DNA of 64,000 nucleotides from Epiperipatus broadwayi (GCA_028023455.1 JAQFVV010000563.1:184001-248000), one strand, 5' to 3'; numbered from the stretch's first letter, positions 1-11,799 are shown. Translations and numbers: made by a program. Notes: generated by a model from the letters alone, not told the origin.

Positions 1-1108
1 TATGGGATGATAAAGTGCATTATGGGATGCACACAATGAATTATTTTAATTGTAAAATAAATTATGTAATAAAACAATTTATAATGATTGATGCAATAGG
101 CAAATCAAAGTACTCATAAATATACACTATTTTTATTTTTTAATATTATTTATTAAATTCCACTGATATCTCATGCCATGCAATTCTTTTACGTATGTAT
201 ATGTGTGTATTTGATTATATTATTATCAAAATGTATAATTTAATGTTCTCAAAGCTATGTTAAAAGCTAAAATGAGAAATAGGACGGATAAATGGGAATC
301 AGTCCTTTTGCGATGGGCGCCCTTTAAAATAAATTAGGTTTCATCCTAAAAGAGATATAAACTGAAACGATTGTAAAATCTTTTTAGCGACTATTAGAGA
401 AAGCGGCCTGTCACTAGATGACAATTGCTACAAGGTAACCAGAACCAATAGACCAATTACATTTCCACTAACATTCGAATGGCTTTATTGCTCGAGTGTA
501 ATTCGAGCTCCGGAAATGTCAGCATCAGAATCAATCCAAGGACACCAAATTCCAGAATCGGATACTACTACCGCTCTAAACCGAACAGAGCTACATTTCT
601 GTTACAATATATATACATATATTATTTGAGTAGTAATATATGTTTTTTATATACTAATAAAAATAATAATGCACAATAAAATCACACAGTGGTAGACAGA
701 TTAATAAAAAAAAAAAATGAAAAAATATGATGACTGTAAGAAGATTTGAATAATAATGTTGGAAAAAAAAAAACAAATAAAAAATAATGATTATTTCGCA
801 GGATTTCAAAATCAATTCTACTTCCATATAAATACTTTTTAAGCGCAAAGAAATATAATAAGTATTAGAATTCAGAGGAAAAGTTTCAAAAACTGATAAA
901 AGAAATGAAAATTATTTATGATCACATTATTAAACAAGTAAATAAAGGGGAGGGGGAGTATCAACTAAAGTATTATTTTTAGATAATAGCAAACCTATAA
1001 GAAATTATTTTAAACGGCTTAAGTTTTTAAATATTAAATATTTGTAAAAATATTTCATATATTGAAATTATATATAGAGATGCATGAATGTATGTTAGTA
1101 TATAGAGA
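1..1108. other. A+T-rich stretch without recognised gene
   Basis: I see no recognisable gene. A GC-richer patch at about 285-607 stands out from the flanks and ends in TGTTACA, which resembles the end of an LTR, but I found no matching start, target-site duplication or coding domain. A 66-codon open frame across 479-679 has no recognisable domain. The patch is probably an old unclassified repeat. Confidence 0.3.
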
Positions 1109-1257
1109 CCACATGTGAGATGGATGGATGAAATAAGAAAGTGTGCAGGGGTGATGTGGAGAAGAGAAGCTAAAGATCAGAAAAGATCGATTAAACTTGG
1201 AGAGACCTTCATCCTGCAGTGGATTGATAATGGTTGATGATGATGATGATGATGATT
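1109..1257 (+). mobile_element. RTE-type LINE, extreme 3' end
   Basis: One open frame from 1109 to the TGA at 1235-1237 encodes about 42 residues with the usual end of RTE-clade reverse transcriptases: RWMDEIRKCAG, then a W-R-R-E-A-K-D block and a final LQWIDNG before the stop. In this family the tail helps bind the element's RNA after the RT domain. The stop runs into a TGA trinucleotide array to about 1257, a common 3' terminus of RTE LINEs. Nothing upstream continues the frame, so this is a severely 5'-truncated copy of about 150 bp, as expected from incomplete target-primed reverse transcription. It carries no EN or RT domain and cannot move. Confidence 0.75.
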
Positions 1258-1377
1258 AAATGACCTTTATTTATAGGATTAATAATAAGTTTTAATAACT
1301 TTATATTTCCTAGTTAGCTTCATTAATGTAATCTTCAACGTCAGCTATTCTCATCTTGCTTTAAATAGGGAACCTTT

Positions 1378-1471
1378 GTCAAGCGTCGGTGGCCTAGCGG
1401 TTAGCATAGCTGCCTTCCAAGCACCTGGCCCGGGTTCACTTCCCGGTTAACGCATTTGACATATAAAAAAA
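1378..1471 (+). mobile_element. tRNA-Gly(UCC)-derived short SINE, type 1
   Basis: The body at 1383-1454 reads as an almost complete tRNA-Gly: A box GGCCTAGCGG, anticodon loop CTTCCAA (anticodon UCC) in a GCTGC stem, and a B box of the GGTTCACTTCC type. It starts with GTCAA before the tRNA and ends with TTTGACATAT plus an A-tail. A 16-bp target-site duplication (TAAATAGGGAACCTTT at 1362-1377, one mismatch at 1472-1487) flanks it, so it is a retroposed copy rather than a native tRNA gene. The 5' GTCAA can pair with the 3' TTGAC, extending the acceptor stem. Confidence 0.85.
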
Positions 1472-1487
1472 TAAATAGGGAACGTTT

Positions 1488-2561
1488 TCATATTGATAAA
1501 AAAAATTGCAATCCTGATAAAACAAATCAAAACATCATAAATAATTTATTAAAAATAAAAAAAAAATAAAAAGTTACTAATGGAAAGCAAATATTAATCC
1601 AAAATGATACTTAATGTAAAGAATTAAATTTACTTTCTTTCAAAATTTGGTTTAATTCTCCGTAACTGAATCCCAATACCAGAACTTGCATCCAACTTCT
1701 TTATTTTGTGTTTGTTTCAAATTATTAACTACAGTTAGAAAACTAACTAAGTTTATATTCTGCAAATATAAACTTTAATCGTAGAATTCTATGAAACTCA
1801 AGTTCGATATCCTTAATACAAATCTATAATGAAGCTTATTAAATTAGGAATGTTGCATTAAACCAGATTTGATTTCAGCTTTAGAGATTATTTACCACTG
1901 AATTCCGATGCAATATATAAATAAAAGTTATAGCTAGCTTACAGTATAAAAATAATTTGCTCCAATAAACGGCAGTTATGTTGTAAGTTAGCCTATGGAG
2001 TTGACAAAGATTATGTTGTAGAAATGGGATGAAGCAGATTATGGAAAAACAGGGTGAAGAATGGAAAGGGAAGGTAAAATGGCTAACAGGTTTCTCTGGG
2101 CATAGTTGCTGAGAGATTCCTGACTCCATATAAAGAGAAGTCACAGTGCATTACATCACATCATATCATAGATATAATAAAAATTGAAGTGTTAACCCCA
2201 CTGTTTAGTTTAATGATATATTGCTTCAGATATTGTATCTACATACTATTGCAAACAAAGATTCATGATATGTATGAAGAAACAAATCATATGGAAAATC
2301 TACTGACAACTTCCATAGAGATCTAAGGAATTAAAAATAGATCATAAATAAACTTCTTTTGTAATTTTAAGCAGATAAGATCTAACATGGTATAATTAAT
2401 TAAAACTTTTTCTATATAGGAAGATGGACCAGATAAGAATCTGCTTTTAAATATAAATAAAAAATATTGCATTCATCCAATTAAAACTTCTACAGTTATG
2501 ATTAGATAAAGCACAATCAAAGTGGTGATACAAATTGTTGTTGAAACTAATTTTCCAGAAA
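1488..2561. other. No gene seen
   Basis: A+T-rich DNA with short A and T runs. The 87-codon minus-strand frame at 1881-2144 has no recognisable domain and overlaps nothing repeated in the window. I see nothing else to call. Confidence 0.3.
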
Positions 2562-2582
2562 TACAATCCAAATATATATATA

Positions 2583-2785
2583 TCTTATGAAGACTTCTTT
2601 TGATATTAAGGGAAGGTGGAATTTGTAGTGAATTATGGGAAGGTTTGTATATATATATGTTTTCCTTTAGATTGATTTTCACTTGAGAAGGTCTATTTGT
2701 AGTAGATGAAACCATGGTTGTGTAAGGATTTTGGTAAAATTTTTAAAATTTAATCTAGTATTGTATTATTTTATGGTTTTGCATT
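2583..2785 (+). repeat. PLE left pseudo-LTR (partial upstream copy)
   Basis: It is nearly identical to 5544-5820 except for the TA tract. It begins inside the last codons of the PLE ORF (the KTSFDIKGRWNL equivalent), so it is the tail of a preceding partial copy rather than a true LTR. It also carries the ribozyme-like segment listed at 2680-2717. Confidence 0.85.
2680..2717 (+). ncRNA. Degenerate hammerhead-like motif in left PLE repeat
   Basis: The segment reads CACTTGAGAAGG, a TCTA/TAGA stem, then GATGAAACC. Its position and spacing match the CUGAUGA - stem II - GAAA hammerhead core known from pseudo-LTRs of other PLEs, but the first core strand is degraded (CTTGAGA instead of CTGATGA). 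The same motif is present without change in the right repeat. The assignment rests on position in the element more than on sequence. Confidence 0.35.
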
Positions 2786-2802
2786 TTTATTTTTGCTAGT
2801 AT

Positions 2803-3217
2803 AGTGTTAGACAGTTTTGGTTTTCTATTTAGGTATACTATTTAATATTTTGAATAGTGATATATGGTTTTGTGAATTTCATATTTTATTTGTTTTGTGT
2901 ATTTGTATTACTAATTTTATTATTTTGTGCTTTTGTTTAGTATTAATTATTTGTTTGTATTTGCATAGTTATTAATTTTCTTTCAGTATGTGGCAGTTTT
3001 TATAAGATAATTATAGTGTTAGTCAGTTTTGGTTTCCTAATTAGGTATACTATTTAATATTTTTGAATAGTGTTTTATAGTTTAGTGAATTTCATATTTT
3101 ATTTGCTTTGTTTTGTGTATTTGTATTATTAATTTGTATTATTTTGTATTATTTGTTTATTATTATTTATTCGTTTGTATTTGTATAGTTATTAATTTTC
3201 TTTCAGTATGTGGCAGG
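2803..3217 (+). repeat. Two-copy tandem duplication in the PLE leader
   Basis: Two units of about 212 bp start at 2803 and 3015 (AGTGTTAGACAG / AGTGTTAGTCAG) and each ends in TTTCTTTCAGTATGTGGCAG. The second unit runs directly into the first ATG of the ORF at 3224. The pyrimidine-rich TTTCTTTCAG resembles a 3' splice site, although I cannot show splicing. Confidence 0.75.
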
Positions 3218-3223
3218 TTTTTT

Positions 3224-5589
3224 ATGAGATTTTTTTCTTATGTAGAAATTTTAGAAATAAAAAAGTTGATTAATATGTCTAGTAGAATTGAATCTTTAAA
3301 GGCTCAGGTTAATTTTCTTAAGTCTTGTAGGTTTTGCAATGTGTTTCCTAATTCATGTAATATTAAATTGGATAGGAAATTGGTTTTATTTTCTAATTGC
3401 GATTTTATTCTAAATTTTAAAAGATTTATTCTTAAACAATTTATTATGCAGTTTATGAGTAGTTTATCTAATTTAATTGATAGTTATAAAATGTTTAGAA
3501 GAAAGTTGGATTTTAGAAGGAATTTTAATTATTCTGTTTTAAATTCTTTTTTAAAGTGGTTTAGGAGTAAGTGTGAAATCACTTATAATAATAAGTATTT
3601 CAAGAAATTTAAATGGTTGATTGGAAAGGCTGAAAATAAAAGTTGTGTGAAAGGAAAAGAGTTTAGATTTGGGTCTTATAAAAATAGGCCTGATGCTTCA
3701 TCTGTTTTAAATTTGTCAAATTATGTTTTGAATGTATCTGATTTGGCTATTTTAGCTAAGGGTCCTGGCTTTGTTCCATTTGCTAATAAAAATTTAGTTT
3801 TTGATTTTGTTTCTGCCATTGAAAGTAATAGTAATATTTCTGATGAAAATAAAATGTCTTTACAGGTTATTTTGAATAGTCAATTACTTAAAAGAGAAAA
3901 ATTTGTTTTTGCCCCTAAGAAAATTAGTTTTGTTAAAAAAAGATTGAAAGCCAATGATGTAGTATTGTTAAAAGAAGATAAAGGTGGCCGGTTTGTATTG
4001 TTAAATAATATTGATTTTAAAAGTGAAGTTTCTTTAGAATTAAATAATGGAAAATATGCTATTTTAGATTCTGATCCTGGTAAAAAAATAAAATCTAAAT
4101 TAATTATGATTATGAAAGTTATGGAAAATAAAAGATTTTTGATAGAGCTACTTATTTAAATTGTTAGCCTAGTGATTTTGTGGCTCCAAATGTTTTCTTT
4201 AATTTGAAGTCTCATAAAGATAATTTTCCTTTGAGATGTATTTTTGATTTTACAGGAGGAATTGTTGATAAAATATCAAAATTTATTATAAGATATTTTA
4301 AGGATTATATAAAATTGAGTCAATTTTGTGTTTCTTCTTCTTTTGAGGCTTTTAAAATGTTTTTGTTTTAGATGATGATTGTGTTTTTGGTAGTTTAGAC
4401 ATTGAAAATATGTATCAATCGGTTAATAGATTAAAAAGTATTGATGTTTTTCTTTCAATTTTAAAAAAATTAGAATGTTTTTCTGCAGATAAGATTAAGG
4501 TTTTTCATGACTTGCTTTTGCTGTTAGAGGATTCAATGTATTTTATGTCTAATAATGTGTTTTATAAGATTAGAGAAGATTGGGTTATTGGTTATGTCAT
4601 TTCTACATTGATGTGTGCTATCTATATTGATTATTTGGAGTGTAGTATTATTAATATGTTTTCATGTTCTATTAAATTATTTGTTAGGTATGTTGATGAT
4701 TGTTTGTTTGTTATTCAGAAAGAAACATTAGAAGAATTTTTATGTGCATTGAATGGTTTTGATTCTAGTATTAAGTTTACAATTGAGGGGGGTGTTTTTG
4801 ATTTTGTAAAATTAAAGTTTTTAGATTTAAATGTTGAGAAGGTTAATGATGTTTTGTTTTGTAGTCATTTTATAAAACCTAAAAATTTGAAAAATATGAT
4901 TAGGCCTGATAGTTATCAGCCTTTTATACATAAAAAAATGTCTTTGTTGAATTTTTGTTGTCGGAATAGAAGGCTTAATAATTTTAATAATGATGCTGAT
5001 ATTCAAAAAAGTCAATTTGCTGCTGAATATGAAGAATTGTGTTATAATCATGATTTTATTAAAAAAGTGGTATTTAATAATAATGTTTATAGTCATGATT
5101 TGGATGATAAGAATTTTGTTGGTAAGGATGATGATTATTTGTCTTTATCATTTAAAGCATCAATTTATAATTTGGTTTATAGGAATAGTCATTTGTTAGG
5201 TGGAGGTTGCATGGAGGAAAGGTTCTGATTTGAATTCATTACTTAATGGTTCAAAGCAGTCTATTGATAGTAGGTCTATTCCTGGTATTGTTTATAAAAT
5301 TCCATGTAGTTGTGGTAAATTTTATGTAGGTCAGAGTAAATTTAGCTTTAATGAAAGGGTTAAGGTTCATATAAGTAGGGTTAAACATAGATATCTTAAC
5401 TCAGCTTTATATATTCATGAATTGAATACAGGTCATAGAATATTGTTTAACAATGCTTCAGTTATTTTTTATGAAAAGAATGAATTAAAAAGAAGAATAA
5501 AGGAGACTTTGATGCTAAAACTCCTTGATTCCGAGGCTATCAATCTTACGAAGACTTCTTTTGATATTAAAGGAAGGTGGAATTTGTAG
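3224..5589 (+). pseudogene. PLE polyprotein: reverse transcriptase + GIY-YIG endonuclease, frameshifted
   Basis: It would copy PLE RNA and nick the target. I chose ATG 3224; the frame is open further upstream. Four reading-frame segments follow. (1) 3224-4159 is the N-terminal region. (2) About 4144-4371 contains an in-frame TAG at 4165-4167 and then the RT motif KSHKDNFPLR. (3) About 4374-5228 has RT motif A (SLDIENMY, Asp at 4398), a motif B region with IGYVISTLMCAIY, and motif C YVDD with the catalytic aspartates at 4695-4700. (4) 5200-5589 is the GIY-YIG domain with GIVYKIPC, a CSC pair, YVGQ, an Arg ten residues on, and a late Glu and Asn, ending in GRWNL. Frame changes fall near T-runs around 4135-4150 and 4365, and near 5200. 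The catalytic residues themselves survive, so the copy is fairly young. Confidence 0.88.
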
Positions 5590-5611
5590 TGAATTATGGG
5601 AAGGATTGTTT

Positions 5612-5641
5612 GTATATATATATATATATATACAAACATAT

Positions 5642-5693
<52 letters not shown>
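5612..5693. repeat. (TA)n microsatellite, interrupted
   Basis: Two TA tracts are separated by CAAACATATCCT. The corresponding position in the left PLE repeat (about 2647-2659) is much shorter, so the tract expanded after, or contracted since, the two repeats were made. Confidence 0.9.
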
Positions 5694-5696
<3 letters not shown>

Positions 5697-5714
5697 TTCC
5701 TTTAGATTGATTTT

Positions 5715-5752
5715 CACTTGAGAAGGTCTATTTGTAGTAGATGAAACCATGG
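5715..5752 (+). ncRNA. Degenerate hammerhead-like motif in right PLE repeat
   Basis: Sequence-identical partner of the motif at 2680-2717, with the same degraded first core strand and the same TCTA/TAGA stem before GAAACC. Two ribozymes flanking a unit would release a monomer from a tandem transcript, as proposed for other PLEs. This is inference here. Confidence 0.35.
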
Positions 5753-5855
5753 TTGTGTAAGGATTTTGGTAAAATTTTTAAAATTTAATCTAGTATTGTA
5801 TTGTTTTATGGTTTTGCATTATATATATATATAATTACAATCCAAATATATATAT

Positions 5856-8800
5856 TCTAACCCACTAAGTTTAATTAGTTTATGCACTTTTCACCCAGGA
5901 CACTAATTTTTCAGGTTGTTGTTAAGGCAACCAAAATAAAGCAACATATCCATTAATTTTCCAATATGATCTAAAATACTTTTCATATAATACAATTGTA
6001 CATTCAATTCTCTTAAGCCATGCCACGATTGTAATAACAACAATAATTGATAACTTATTAATTTAAAGAATAATTATAATAATATTAATCTCAGGGTTCT
6101 TTGTTTCATGTAAGGAAATGCTAAGCAGTATTGTGTTGTCGCATATGACTGGCATTCTGGTCGGCTATAGGAACACATTTATTTTACTTAAATTCAATGT
6201 GTCTTCATCTCTCATATCCACTGCTATATTATTTAAAGAGATGATAATTCTATTCAATAATGACGTATAATTTTGAATAACACAGCCCTTTTTTTTTTTT
6301 TTCAGAATCTCAGTCAGAATAATAAAAAGACAAGGGTGCTTTTTGTGTCCTTCCATCATCCATGACAACACAATAATATAACTAAGATTTATTACTTAGA
6401 CAATTTAACTAAATGGGAATGGAATAATGTGCAACCAAAGTTAATGGTTTGGGAATAAATTCATTTTTTTTTTTTTTTACACAAAGGTGAATGTTTAGTC
6501 TTAAGTTTTCAACTCCATAAATAATTATCATTAAACTAAAATATAATGACATATTCCGATCTGCTTAACTTTATTTATCTGGTATATTAAGTTTTTAAGA
6601 ATTTGGAATGATTTCGGACTCAAGAAAAGGTTTTGCAAATATTGTGCAAACACTTATATTTAGCATATAAAAACAAAAAAAATGAATCTACAACAAATTT
6701 TAACAAGACTATAATTTATTATTATCACAAAAAAAAATATATGAACATTTATTCAATAATCCCATAGTAATACAAAAATATAAAATATAACTGACATTAA
6801 TCTGTATACTCTTTTGGTTATGGACTAGAGGTTACTACTTCTCCTGTATGCAATCATATGGATTGATTAACTAAAAGTACATTTCATTACCAATACATTG
6901 TTTATTACATTTTGGTAACCTTGTAGAAGCTTTTATTCAAAATTATTGACTAACTATTTTTTTTTTTTTAATGATTAATCCCATCATATGCAATACGCAA
7001 AATATTAAATTTATTTCTAATACATTTACTTTATTTATGGTCTTTAATGGGATAACCTATTCTAATTATAGGCCAGTTATCAGAAGTTACACTTACCATC
7101 TTACATTTAACTTAATGCTAACTTAAGTTATGATACAAATTTTATTCATACGTATAATTTTAAATATGAGTATTATTTAATTACTAACCAGAATTAAATA
7201 TTGCATTTGAATATTCCTTCAGTAAATAAGCGTTTTAAAACTACGCAATTTTAAGTACTTTCTCCATTGATTTACTTGTCAAATACTAGCAATATTTAGC
7301 AGCACAATACAGATATTGATCTTAGTTACTAACGCACTATTTATACTAAAGTGGATCTTGAGGAACTAACACCTCCAATATAACCTTTATCTTGCCCGAA
7401 CTTTCAAAATTAAGCACAATAATCAACACCTTCCATGGTGGAGCTATCTTTATTTTCACATGAGGAATATGGAATAACCACGAAGGTCTGTAAAGTAATC
7501 TACTACATTAAAATATTTTGGTGGTTTCTTGCCTCTTACTTGGGCATACAACGAACACACACCAAATACAATCCTCTCCTGGGATTTAAACGAATGAAGC
7601 ATACTAAATGCTAGATAAATTCTTGATCGTCCTATCTATGAGAATCGATCACTTGGGCTATAAACATACCCGAACATTATATTTAAAATCTTCCTCTCAT
7701 GGAAAACAAAGCTTTTGGGGAGATCATTTTTCATCCCACAAAATAAATACATTATAATTATTACCTATGCGAATATTAAGTATATACCAATGCTATATCT
7801 GGGCAGGATAAGTAAATACACTGATTATAATAAACTTATGTTACCGTGTATACTTTGATCAACATCTGAAATCAATGGGCATAATAGACTAAAAGTATAA
7901 TAATTTTAATTTTAATAAAGGAACATTCAAAAATAGTTGGTAGCATACTATCTTAAACTAAATAAAGTGGATGTGTTATTTAAGAATAATTAGGAATAAA
8001 TTCCTCAATTAATACAGTATAAATTCGTTTCAAAACTTTAACAAGAAATATTTTGTTATAGCATTTTTTTTTTTTTTTTAGTTACTTCTGATAATTTTCA
8101 ATATTTATTTTACCCCTTAAATATCTAAATATTTTTCTTTTACGTATCTAACATACAAAATTTCTACCTACAATTGTATGTAATAATTAAAACATATTTT
8201 ATAGATTTTTTTCTTTCGTGTTAAATATCAACTTAACCTATAATAATTATATTAAAACATACCTTTGTCATTACAAGGCTATTAAATATCACTTGACCAT
8301 ACAGACTTTAACCTATGTGATATAACAAAAAAATACATATTTATAACTTAGTTTTAAACAATCATTAATTAACAAGTGCATACTCTCTCATTAGAAAATG
8401 TTTTTCTGTTGAGCAATTGGTCCAGGTGAAGAGCTTTATCCAGTCGTATTTCACGAAGCAAGTTTAAAAACAATAAACGCATGGTATTATTTCCTTTAAA
8501 TAAAAGTTTTCTCTTATTTTGTGCGTTTAATAAATTAGGTAAAGAAAAATATAGCAGAATTGAAGATTAATTCTTACTTGAATTAAACTACTACAATTTT
8601 GGGATCCAAGAAAAAAAATAGACTTCTAACATAGACGAATATTTGACTATAGACGATAAACATACACAATATTTTATTTTTTTTTATTGATGATACGTAT
8701 ACTTATTAGCTAGCTTACTTATGGACGAAAATGCACAATTTTCGGAGAGATTATTATGATAATAACTGCAGTCAATTTACGTGTACATGAAGTTTTAATA

Positions 8801-10463
8801 ATTCCAACTGATGTATAATATAATATATCATTTATTTTTATCATTAAGTCACTAAGATATTTGGTTTTGTTCATACTTTAGGAATTATAAATTTTTTTTT
8901 AACGGTAACTTCTCCGTAAGAATTCCCCTATATAACTTTTCCTATATTTACTCTGAGAAAGTTTATATTTTTTTTTTAAAAAAAAATATACAGGTGCGTA
9001 ATTTAATCTTATTTATCATTATTATTATTTCCAGACAATTCTTGGTGAATAAAACATATTTTAACGTATGAAACTACATTACTTGTAAAGGCAGACAATA
9101 TTGAGAAAGAGCACGAAAATGTTTCTAGTTGATTTTCCTTGGTTTCAAAATATTTCTTTCAATTATTTTTTTTTTTCTTTCTATACCAAGAAAATATCAA
9201 TAAATAACATAAAGTTAATAAATAATTATTTCTCACTTGAAATCATTTATCTTCCTTAATTTAGACATAATAACACTTTTCATGATTCCCTTAGTTAATT
9301 CTGTCATTTTTAACTTTATCGTGAGACAATAAATTTTTAAGTATAAAAGGTCTTTAAATAGGTAGATGGCAAAGAAAATCAGGATATCTTATCAAAAAAA
9401 ATTTAGCCACACATTATATTATTAAAATTTTACTTTGATTACATTTATTTCTGCAAAATAAAATGAAAAAATTGAGTTACCAAATTTCAGCACTGTTCCT
9501 TCCTTGAAAACTAAAAGCAGACTATCTTTTTTTTTTCAAAAAAAATGATCCTGATTATGAAATTGGTTGTTTCGTTTTGTTGTTGTTGTTTTTTTATTTT
9601 TTATTTTTTTACTTTAGTGACCTCTTCCAGAAAAATAATCATTTGATTATAACATAAACAAAAGAAAGGAAAAACTTATTACAATCATATAGTTTTCAGT
9701 ATTATTTACCTGGATTACAAAGTAATTTGACAATATAAAAAAAATAATAATAAATACATTAAATTAACAATCAGTGATGTATAATTCTTTAAACATTTTT
9801 TTTTTCTTTTTTTTTTTTTTTAATTTTTTTTTTTTTTTACAAAAAGAAATTACCAGAAGTTATTGTGCTTTATGATAAGACACTCATCCACTCTCCCCTC
9901 TACCCATCCAAAATCAATTACTGTTTAGCTTTTATACCATATTAATTTGCTCTAATTATTAATATCTCAATTAAATTATTCATGTTCTCTCTTTAAAAAT
10001 GACATTGAGTTATTAAATCTATTAGTTATTCACCCAAAACATGCCAAAGTGAGTGAATAGCATACTTTATTAATCAATTATTACTATTGTTATTTTATCT
10101 TTTTATTTCTTTAAAGAATAGCATTGTTTTCCTGCAGAAATAATGCCAAGTAAACCAAGTGTCAATAACACTAGGTTACAATATATACATAATTATCACA
10201 CAAAATTTATGCCATGGAATTCAAATTAAACTGACTTCGTGTTCATTTTCCAAATTCAGTCTGTTTAAAGCAGGCCTTAAGTAAACAATATGCCACTGAA
10301 CCACTACTATATAGAAAGTTTTGTCTGTTTTGATATGCCATTGCTATGGGATTTGTTTTATATGTATATTGCAAAGAAATGACTGATACTATCCAAATAG
10401 AAATGAAATTGAAAAAATATTTTTTTCGTATTTCACTTTTTCTGACATTTTTCTTTGTTTCAT
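5856..10463. other. Long A+T-rich stretch, no host gene seen
   Basis: Only short chance frames occur. Two things stand out: the possible small inverted-repeat element at 6129-6375, and a slightly GC-richer block at about 7330-7740. The minus strand of that block gives short open segments (for example KSQERIVFGVCSLYAQVRGKK) that I could not assign to a family. The rest holds poly-A/poly-T runs. Confidence 0.3.
6129..6375. mobile_element. Possible MITE with 12-bp terminal inverted repeats
   Basis: TATTGTGTTGTC at 6129-6140 is the exact reverse complement of 6364-6375, and the similarity continues weakly inward. The ~247-bp interior is slightly GC-richer than its surroundings. I see no clear target-site duplication and no second copy in the window, so this stays tentative. 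Confidence 0.35.
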
Positions 10464-10868
10464 ATGTCAACATAAAATATATGATAAAATGATTATTACT
10501 TATCAGAAGATAACAAATTTGACTTCATTTGATAGATATTTTTATTTACTACTGAAATAAATTTTAAATGTTCACATTTTGTTTCTGTAAATATTAAAAA
10601 AATGAGGATGTAGTCAAAACAAAGACTTTACACATCATCACTTCTAGAAAAATTATTTTCAGTTTATGTCAATGTAAAATATATGATAAAATTATTATTA
10701 CTTATCAGAAAAAAATAAATTTTACTTCATTTGATAGATATTCTTGTTTAATACTGAAATACATTTTAAATGTTCACATTTTGTTTCTGTAAATATTAAA
10801 AAAATGAGGATGTAATCAAAACAAAGACTTTACACATCATCGTTTTTAGAAAGATTATTTTCAGTTTA
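10464..10868. repeat. Two-copy tandem duplication, 202-bp period
   Basis: The units 10464-10665 and 10666-10868 are highly similar. Shared landmarks are ATATATGATAAAAT, TTCATTTGATAGATATT, GTTCACATTTTGTTTCTG and AATGAGGATGTA. The low divergence indicates a fairly recent local duplication. No coding sequence is present. Confidence 0.9.
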
Positions 10869-11799
10869 TAAAATCAACAAAATATTTTTTAATTCTCATT
10901 AAATTTACACATCTGAACAAATAATTATTTATTTATCTAATATCTAATGAATTATGCTTTAAAAGTTGAAGTTTTTTGAATATTTATTGCAAATTTGTGA
11001 TTTTTTTCTTGCTCGTAATTATCAAGTAGTTTGTTTATGTCATAGCTGGTCTTCAAATTTGCTTCTACCCATATTTATGTTAGCTGCTAACATAATGTTA
11101 TATTTTTGAAAATAAAGTATTTCAAGTCAAAATAAGTTATTAATAATTTACATTTCTTGATATCTAATAAATATAGTGCAAATTATTTTTAAAAAAATAT
11201 CTAAAACCATAATTAATTCACAAATAAACATGTTTTTGCATCATTGGAAATTTCAATGTCATAAAATGCCAAACATTTTACAGTCTTGGCAACATACAAT
11301 GGCTGATCGTGTCAGGGTGGAGCTTATGTCTATTGTAAGAGTGCACCTTTTAGCATGGAATTTTCAGGCAAAAAAATTATAATAAAATATTACATTTTAC
11401 ATGTATTTTAACATATAATACTTATGAAAAAATTCACCAGGGGGGCAAATTGGCCAAACGACGTTTCTCTACCATCCTGAAGTAGGATAAGAATATGGAA
11501 AAAAAGGATAGATATGAAAACAATGAAAGTGATGAATGAATATAATTTTAAAATTCAAGAAAAGATAGTTGTTATTAAATACCAGTATTATATAATATGT
11601 ACATATAAAAGGAATAAATGCATTGTATTTGGGGGAAAAAATTAAACAATTCAGTGTTAAATTGTACGACATGGAAATATCTGCAGAAAATGTGAAAAAA
11701 ATGATGAAAAATATAAAATACATAATATGGATAAATTATTAAGCACATTAATTGAAAAATAATTTGTAAAACAAATTAATGAATATAAATATTTAGAAT
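10869..11799. other. No gene seen
   Basis: A+T-rich. The short frames at 11176-11382 (+) and 11469-11723 (-) show no recognisable domain. Confidence 0.3.

Larger units (their letters stand above)
5544..5820 (+). repeat. PLE right pseudo-LTR / 3' end
   Basis: It contains the ORF terminus and 3' UTR and is repeated at 2583-2785. The main difference is a large TA expansion (5612-5693) that the left copy holds only as about 6 repeats. Confidence 0.85.
2562..5855 (+). mobile_element. Penelope-like element (PLE) with GIY-YIG endonuclease, nearly complete
   Basis: The insertion occupies about 2583-5835. It is flanked by copies of TACAATCCAAATATATATAT (2562-2581 and 5836-5855), a ~20-bp target-site duplication. 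Inside are a left partial repeat (2583-2785), a duplicated leader, one RT plus GIY-YIG reading frame broken by frameshifts (3224-5589), and a right repeat (5544-5820). The left repeat includes the last codons of the ORF and the 3' UTR, which is the usual pseudo-LTR arrangement of PLEs, produced by partial tandem copies. PLEs copy through RNA using an RT related to telomerase. The long TSD and both repeats argue for one complete insertion; the frameshifts show it no longer encodes an intact protein. Confidence 0.88.

Noticed and set aside
285-607. Solo LTR ending in TGTTACA
   Set aside because: No matching 5' end or target-site duplication was found.
1383-1454. Functional tRNA-Gly gene
   Set aside because: Exact target-site duplications and an A-tail at sister copies show retroposed SINEs; the acceptor stem has mismatches.
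5525-5750. Frames with Tyr-Ile repeats (IYIYIY) near 5525-5750
   Set aside because: Translation of the TA microsatellite in the PLE repeat.
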